Position numbers and translations under genes: made by a program
Source of the DNA: Ascidia mentula
Lineage: Eukaryota; Chordata; Ascidiacea; Phlebobranchia; Ascidiidae
Direction of reading: 5' to 3'
Length of the DNA: 64,000 nt
NCBI GenBank assembly: GCA_947561715.1
Contig: OX387197.1
Coordinates: 11,653,001 to 11,717,000, forward strand
Notes under the pieces: model-generated
Told to the model about the DNA's origin: nothing
What the model saw: only the letters and a program-made list of their open reading frames with translations
Databases searched by the model: none
Shown: in pieces, positions 57,608 through 64,000 of the stretch
Layout of the letters: each line of letters opens with the position of its first letter
Numbering within the stretch: the stretch's first letter is position 1

Positions 57608-59520
57608 CAAAGAGCCTCTGATGCACTCACAGGCTTCACGACAAATTGGAAACTGAACGGAGGCACTGAACAGAAATAGAATCGAGTAAATAAAGCAAAC
57701 AATCATTGGAGATGTTGAATCTCAATAATATCTGGGGGGAAAAGTAGCAACAGTGGACCTTTTTCCACCGACGTTTTCTGAAAAATTGAATGATTGGTAA
57801 ATTGGTGAGAAGGGCGGTAATAAAAATCTATGATTTAAAAAAAACGTTTAATGCTCCATTTGTGGCCCGCAATTAAATTTTTTGGCCCACGACTTGTACC
57901 TCGGTTTTTCTCAGTCTGATAGCCATGATTAGTTTTTAAAAAGATGTTAAAATAAACGACACAAAATTATTGCGTATGACAAGTTACTTTGTTGATTACG
58001 ATGTTACAATTTTGTGGAATGTGGAGCAAAGGACAGTAATTAAAAAACTGTGAGGTAGTTGTCATGAATAAAGATGTAACTGAAATGTGCGGATGTTGTT
58101 CACAAATGTACGGCTGAAAATCCACCCAAATCTGGATTATGATTTGTAAAAAGAGAAATTTTGATCTGAATTGGCAAAAATCCAGATTATTGTACGAAAC
58201 GTGAAAAAAGTTTTAGATTACAAGAAGATTGAACTTCACTTGTCCCTCCAATTTCGCCCGAAAGGCGGATGTCCAGATTTACCGAAACCGAGGTAACCGA
58301 GTACTTTAATACTAAATGCACTAACCGAAAGTATGAGTATTGGGGCAAGTAAGAGGATTTAACAACAAAATATAATCCGTCAAATAAGTTCCAAACGTGG
58401 AGGCTGTTGTTAGATTTGCTGCGGCAAATTTGTTGTGATCATTATGTTTGTTTTTGAAGCTCGAATGGGTATAGTAGAACTACACAGCGATCCCGACTAT
58501 ATAAGGAATATTTTTCCTCATGCTGCAGTTTCTGATATCCTGAAGCAAGAATGCGCCTTTACATCACTTCAACCCACATAATGATGTAAGTCTCTTGAAC
58601 TTCATTGCCTGGGGCGCTCGAGCTTGTGCAAAGTACGTTACAGAAGCGAATTAGTTCGTTTTCAAGCAATTTTTACTACTGACAACTTCATTGCATAAAA
58701 AAAGTGTAACGTATTGAAACTTTGTTTTCCACTTGCATTTACTCATATCTGTAACTTTTGATCTTTTCGCCATAGAGACCTTTTGCAGGTCATTGTTTTT
58801 ATGAAAACTTTTCTTCGTTTTGCAAAGAGCCTCACAAAAAATGTTTGTTTTTACTTCGAAAAAATGAAACAAAAAGTAAATAAACGTGAAACCGAAAATT
58901 TACAACACTTTCTATTTACGTAGCCGATATTGGATGTAAAATATTTCTGTTTATAATCAGTCCGACAGTGGATCTCATTTATTTTATACTGTTTTTAGGC
59001 GTTTCTAATTAGCTTCACTGATTTGTTTGCTTTCATGGTATTAGGACCAAAAGACGCCTTAGTACAACTTATCCTCTCATTTCTTCTGCAGCGGCGATAG
59101 ACAAATATTCGTGGTCGGCGCTGGAAACAACAAGAAAAAGGCCAGTTTCACTAATCAGGAAACTCACTTATCAATGATTTTTATTATTCCATTGATCATA
59201 AATTTTTGTTTTATACGTTTGCCGTAAAAAAAATTTCAATCCTCGAAAGTTGGCGATTCAGTGAAACGTTTTAAACTTAGAGCTAACAAGTTGCCATCAA
59301 AAAGGAAATATTCTGAGTCAGATTAACATGTAGTGGAAATATTTGCCTGAATAATATCCTTTTTCCTCCAGCGTGGCGATCAGCATTACTACTACTGAAG
59401 CATCCGGGAGCTGATGGGGTTATATTACATACAGAAAATAAATATGTCGTTACCAATCAGCAACAACTTTAAAGAAGAAGCATTTATGTGTCAAGCTGAT
59501 AAAACATGTGGTGTTGTGAA
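57608..59520 (-). pseudogene. Decayed partial duplicate of the giant gene
   Basis: Four blocks match the giant gene in the same orientation. (1) 57,608-57,690 matches FN3 exon G and its acceptor (gcctctgatgcactcacagg, then gaaactg.acggaggcact). About 57,750-57,820 is a worn exon F (cagtggac ... ttggtgagaag). (2) 58,560-58,705 matches intron 4 at about 48,995-49,240. (3) 58,715-58,865 matches exon 1, including MAKRS.VT then KCKWK, after which the frame is lost. (4) 59,040-59,520 matches the 5' flank at 53.2-54.0 kb. The blocks are in the same order as in the giant gene, with everything between lost. No reading frame survives. A hAT-like scrap (tttgtggcccgcaatt) lies near 57,859. Confidence 0.7.
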
Positions 59521-59605
59521 TTTTTGGAATGTCAAAAATGAAACCAACTATTTTAACGCAAATTGATATCTTTCCAGTAGCTCTTTCCTGCAGTAAGTCT
59601 TTAGC

Positions 59606-59611
59606 TTTATT
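59606..59611 (-). other. Polyadenylation signal AATAAA of CFAP99
   Basis: Reads AATAAA on the minus strand, about 52 bases past the CFAP99 stop codon at 59,663-59,665. Confidence 0.65.
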
Positions 59612-59662
59612 CTTTGGAGAATTTATTTGCGAAAAACGTAAAAGGAAAAGAAAATCAAGGCT

Positions 59663-62600
59663 TTAGTAGGTGACGAGTTGTTTCGACGAAGTTTTAACAG
59701 CAGATTTCGCTCGCATTTCAGCCATGCGCTGTTGACCCATCTCAAGTTGTCGCCATCGAGTTTTTTCCAGATCTTTCTTCTCTCTGCATTCAAACAAAAC
59801 AACTGAGTTTCCCTCATCCTACACGGATGGTCGTCTGTTACCCAACCGGACTCAAGCAGACAACTTACCGGATCAAGCTTCTTGTACGAGCTGCTGATTT
59901 AGCGTTAGGTTTTACCGCCATTTCCTTCGCTCGCCGCATTCTTTCCTCCTTTTTCTGCTGCAGTTGGTCTTGAAGTTGGAGCAGAGTTGTGTCTTGGCGG
60001 ATTTTTTCCTGTTGCTCTTTGGTAGCTTTCTGTTGTTCTTCCACACTAAGACGAAAACAACCACATGTAAATTCATAACCGTTATATTTGTGACCAAAAA
60101 AACTACCGTAGACCAGCAGCTTTGCTTAATTCGTTTCTGTGAGTAGAAATTCGCGCCAAAGTCTCCATTAGTTTATCGTTTTTGCTCTGCTTCTCTTTCA
60201 GTATTGCGTCACGACGTTGTTCCTCTTCATGTTTTTCGGCTTCCCGCAGTAAACTAAGTCTTTCCCGTAACTCAGCAATAGACATTTCGGATAGCAATGC
60301 GTGCCCAGCTGTTGACGTAAGATCCACAAGTTTTTGTCTGCAAACAGTAAATATATATTATATATATATAAGTATAATACTAATTTTAATTGATAAGGTT
60401 TTTCCTGGTAAATTGTCCTCGTGTTCAACTTCACCAGAAAAAGTATGTGGAACGTATATGCCGTGGGGCTAATCTCAATTAATGTACAACGTTTTTTAGC
60501 TTAAGTACCTGATACTTGGAATTGACTCCATGGCTCGAATCTGTTGAATAAGTTGTGTTTTTCTCCTCATTTCAACCTCAGCATCTTCTAATGCTCTTTT
60601 CATCATTTCACGGCTTTCGGCATTTACTTCTTGTACTGTTTTCAAACAAGTTCACATATTAGTGAAAAATTTTCTATTTAAACTCAAACAAGTATCAATC
60701 GATAAGTTTTACCAATTTTGCGTTTGTATTGTTGAAGCTTGATCTTTGCTTCATGAGCATTATGGTGGCCCTGTATGATCTGTTCAACCAATTGTCTCAT
60801 TTGTTTTTCCTCATCTAATCTCAGTGTTAGATATTCTTGCATCATTTCTGCTGTCTCCAACTTTAGTTTGGATACCTAAAATAAAAAAAAAATTGTTTGG
60901 TTGAAGACAGTCGCAGAAGTTTAGCAAATCACAGCAAATGCAAACAGACACCTTTTCTTGGTTAAATTTGACTTGATTTTGTCTGGCAAGGATTGCTTCC
61001 TCATGACTTATCTTTCCTTGTACTTTCCTGTGTTCCATTTCAGCAAGCTGTGTGTCTTTGTCTTTTTGCTGCATACTTTTTTGCCAGTCCATAAATTCAG
61101 TAGCATCTTTGGCACCATGCAGTAGTTTCTCTAGCCTGAAACATGGTCAGCAACTTATTTGGGAAAATAAATTTTTTAAACAATATTTTTTAAATCAGAT
61201 TTTTTCTAGTGAAAAAAAAAGAAAATAACTCTTTCCAATTTTTTAAAAAAAATCATTGACTTTTAGTGTAAACGTGTGTTTGCAAAGCAAAGCAGATTTT
61301 ACATTTCCAACTCTTCCTTTTCCTTTTTTTGAAACAAAGACCCTTCCCTGAGGATTGCTGCAGCATTCATTTTGATTGGTTGGTTTTCAATCTTAAAAAT
61401 TTAACAAACATTAGTATATGAAATGGTTTGAAATGTAAAATGTACCAACAATGTACTCACAACTGCATTTGGGATGGGCCTTGCATGGTTTTTGTTAAAA
61501 CTTAATTTCTTTTCTTCATCTTCAATAATTTGTTGGACAATTGCCTAATTAAAAATACCAGTGTTTATGATATTTGAAGCAAAGAAACCTTGCTTTAATC
61601 CAATCATGATAAAAATGTAACATATCACTTTCCAGTAAAACATAATTAAATTGATCTAATGAAAGATTACTGATACTAGTGACAAATATGAAACTAAGTT
61701 AATGTAGCAATCACACACCTTGGTCTTTAATGTCTTTTCTGGATTTGCACACTGAAACTGATATTCATTTGCTTCAAGAAGTTTTTCAGTACCTTTAATT
61801 TTGTTTTTTTCTTTCAAGGACTGAATGGTGGTTGCCTCTTTTGGTTCTCTATTAAAATATTATCACAAAATTCTTTTAATTATTGATATGGCTATTTTAT
61901 TGCTCTTTCTTGAAAGGAAGGCAAGTTAAATCCAAGTACCAAAATAATACTTTTATTATCTATATACTTTGTCAATAATTATTGTGTAAAATTCCAACCA
62001 GAGAAAAAAAATTATACCTATAAATGTGCAATGGCACAGGCTTGCTCTTTTTTAAACTATGGATTTTTTCAGGAAGTGGAATTGATCTTGGCTTAGGTTT
62101 AGTAAGCCTAAATGGCTTGGGGGCCGTGGGAGTTTTAGGACGTTGCTTGGTAGATATTTTGTTGTTTATTGTGTCTTCCAAATATGTGAGAATATTGTCC
62201 AATTCAGGTTTCCACCTGTAAAATATAATTTATTACATTTATTACATATTACATAGGAAGCTGTTAAATGTTTTAAAAGGACAACTTTAAAGGGAATCAT
62301 TGCATTGTTTTTGAGCTGGTCATTTTGCTTTAACCAAGTATAGAAGTATAGAAAATTGAAAAAATATTTTTTTTGTTCAGTTTATAAACCTGAAGAAGTC
62401 ACACTGTACATAGGTGAAACATCAGCTAAATAAAAATTTTGCTTGAATATCAGTTCTTAAAAATATTTATACTAGTTGAATTCTTTTGAAGCTTGCTGTA
62501 ATATGGTTTAATTGTAAAAAAAATGCTAATAATTTTTTTAAATACAATTTATCTTAAACTTGGTACTTGCTTGCTGATATTTTTCATGATTTCTTGTTCC

Positions 62601-63253
62601 ACAAATATTGAGTCATATTGTTTGCACCATTCATCATGAATCCACGACTTCAAGTTTTTGTCATCCAAAAAAAACTTTAGAAATCTAAAGATAAATAATA
62701 AAACTGGCTACATACTTTCCTTCATTACTAAGTGGTAAAAAAATGGACAATTTTTTTTTAACTAACTTAAACATTTTGTTGACATTCTGTGTGTTTACAA
62801 ACTTCCTGAAATGACCAATTCCCAATTCATCAAGTCTGAATATCAATAAGTAGCATAAAACTGAATATAAACCAGCATCTGATCGCAGTGAGTTTTTTCC
62901 TAAAAAAATAATTTTAAATTAAAAACAATAAAAGTGACTCTCACAAACTCACCATCAGAAACATAAAATCCATCAATGACTACACCTAGGAGTTTGTTGA
63001 ATTGGACACAGCCTGAAAAGACTTCAACAAGAAATATGTGATCTCCGTCATCCAAATTCTGTTAAAACGAATTATTTAGTAAACATTGGATATCCTATAT
63101 GCTCAAAAAAGCCAACAATTTAAAACATGCAGTGACAATGCAAAAGGACACCTGTTGATGTTTGAGAAACGCTTTGATGTATTCCTCAACACTCTGATTT
63201 TCGTTGTTAAAGTTATTGAGAGCAACAACGCAAATTTCCAAAAGCTCCTTGAA
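59663..63253 (-). CDS. CFAP99: Cilia- and flagella-associated protein 99 (first coding exon unresolved)
   Basis: Fourteen phase-matched exons: 63152-63253, 62953-63058, 62767-62899, 62571-62684, 62018-62215, 61719-61848, 61461-61544, 61303-61391, 60952-61135, 60713-60875, 60509-60635, 60107-60337, 59869-60045 and 59663-59783. They encode 652 residues, close to the family size. The N-terminal helical half has EVFSGCVQFNKLLGVVIDGF, ELGIGHFRKFV and LKSWIHDEW. A Pro-rich linker has KPFRLTKPKPRSIPLPEK. The coiled-coil half has KMNAAAILREGSLF, LLHGAKDATEFMDWQ and LIQQIRAMESIPSI. These blocks match my memory of CFAP99, an axonemal protein. The start is unresolved; a possible 18-base first exon (ATG at 63,410) fits the phase but is weak. 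Confidence 0.82.
60351..60371. repeat. Short AT microsatellite in a CFAP99 intron
   Basis: A run of alternating a and t lies just upstream of the CFAP99 exon that starts at 60,337. Confidence 0.7.
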
Positions 63254-63645
63254 CTGCAACATGTTTACAGTGAAACATTAGAAAGGAAAACAAAACTATT
63301 CTCGTGCAGCCGCAGCGTTGAACAAAATAGAAAAATGATCTCTACCGCACTGGAATAAGGAAACCTAGCTGTTGGACGAGCAACAACCTGACATTTTTCG
63401 GAAATTGCATTGACTTTCAACCTGAAATTTTCTTCAGTTGCACGAAAATAATCCAACAAGATGAAAGTAATTAAATCAGTTGTTATTTCATTAATATATG
63501 CAAATAAATTATAAATCCAGTACTGTGTAGATTTGGATGTTTTGCTATCAAACGGTCGTTAAGCATGACGTCACGGTTGATTTTGTTTGGCAGCATGGAA
63601 ACAGCACAGTCACGCATCAGTAGTTTTTTCAAAAACCGTTCCTGA
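63254..63645 (-). other. 5' region of CFAP99
   Basis: Should hold the first coding exon and promoter. The candidate ATG at 63,410 with donor gtcagg gives MQFPKN joined in phase to the FKELLEICVV exon. I see no stronger alternative. Confidence 0.3.
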
Positions 63646-63790
63646 TTTTTATAGAAAATGCTTTAACACCGGGACACAGCCAGGTAGCAAAAACCGATCC
63701 ACATATAAATTTTTGTAACATAGACTAAAATATGGATCAGTATTTGCGACCTGGCTGTGTCCCGGTGTAGAAGCATTTTCCATTTTTATA
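63646..63790. repeat. Foldback element upstream of CFAP99
   Basis: Two arms of nearly 60 bases form an imperfect inverted repeat. The left arm has gaaaatgctt and acaccgggacacagccaggt; the right arm carries their reverse complements (acctggctgtgtcccggtgt, then aagcattttc). The loop of about 25 bases is A/T-rich. This is a miniature inverted-repeat or foldback element near the CFAP99 promoter. Confidence 0.75.
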
Positions 63791-64000
63791 TTGTTTGTTC
63801 GGTAAACGACGTGTTTTGTGTCTCTAAAATCGGCACATTGACAAAAATGGTTACGTTTTTGTTCCCAAGACAAATACCTCTCTCAAATCTGCAGTTCTTT
63901 GCAAATAGGTCAACAGCAAATCATTGTATTTTGCATGAAAACACGAGAAATAAACAACCAATACGGGAAGTAAAATGGTATGGGAACAGATTAAACCCCT

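Overview
This is a eukaryotic window with short phased introns, AT-rich non-coding DNA, GT-AG splice sites and a conserved cilium gene. An invertebrate deuterostome, most likely a tunicate such as Ciona, fits best. That taxon is an inference from gene style (compact introns; mosaic EGF/sushi/SEA/vWA/FN3 genes), not something the sequence proves.

Most of the window, from about 53.0 kb down to base 1, is one giant gene on the minus strand. I could chain about 117 exons from a hydrophobic N-terminus to the left edge with every splice phase matching. Order from the N-terminus: signal or anchor segment (52.9 kb); an extracellular region carrying a DPDGD motif; two EGF modules (52.5-50.4 kb); a sushi module and an EGF module (48.9-48.5 kb); two FN3-like domains (48.4-47.2 kb); a SEA-like region (47.0-46.3 kb); an EGF module (46.1 kb); two vWA domains (45.7-43.7 kb); a long FN3 array (43.6-22.4 kb); a third vWA domain (22.2-21.4 kb); and a single Ser/Thr-rich mucin-like exon that is open for 21,194 bases and runs off the window (21,194-1). 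The part inside the window would encode about 12,464 residues, without its C-terminus.

Two tandem arrays were nested in this gene by duplication. The FN3 array has eight near-identical genomic units of about 1.87 kb. Each has eight exons, four FN3-like domains and 364 codons, and the array is flanked by a diverged full unit and a diverged partial unit. The mucin exon has about 25 copies of an 849-bp (283-codon) repeat with mosaic sequence variants. The many plus-strand reading frames of about 185-258 codons over 1-21 kb are antisense shadows of this exon.

Upstream, 54.5-56.9 kb on the plus strand holds a four-exon gene for an unrecognised 465-residue hydrophilic protein with a coiled-coil-like N-terminus. 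Between it and the next gene, 57.6-59.5 kb holds decayed fragments of the giant gene (FN3 exons, an intron piece, the first exon and the 5' flank) in the same orientation and order, so the locus was once duplicated. At 59.6-63.3 kb on the minus strand is CFAP99, a cilium/flagellum-associated protein, in 14 phase-consistent exons including a likely GC-AG intron. Its first coding exon is unresolved.

Two foldback elements and a hAT-like transposon scrap lie in introns and flanks. No rRNA, credible tRNA or CRISPR was seen.
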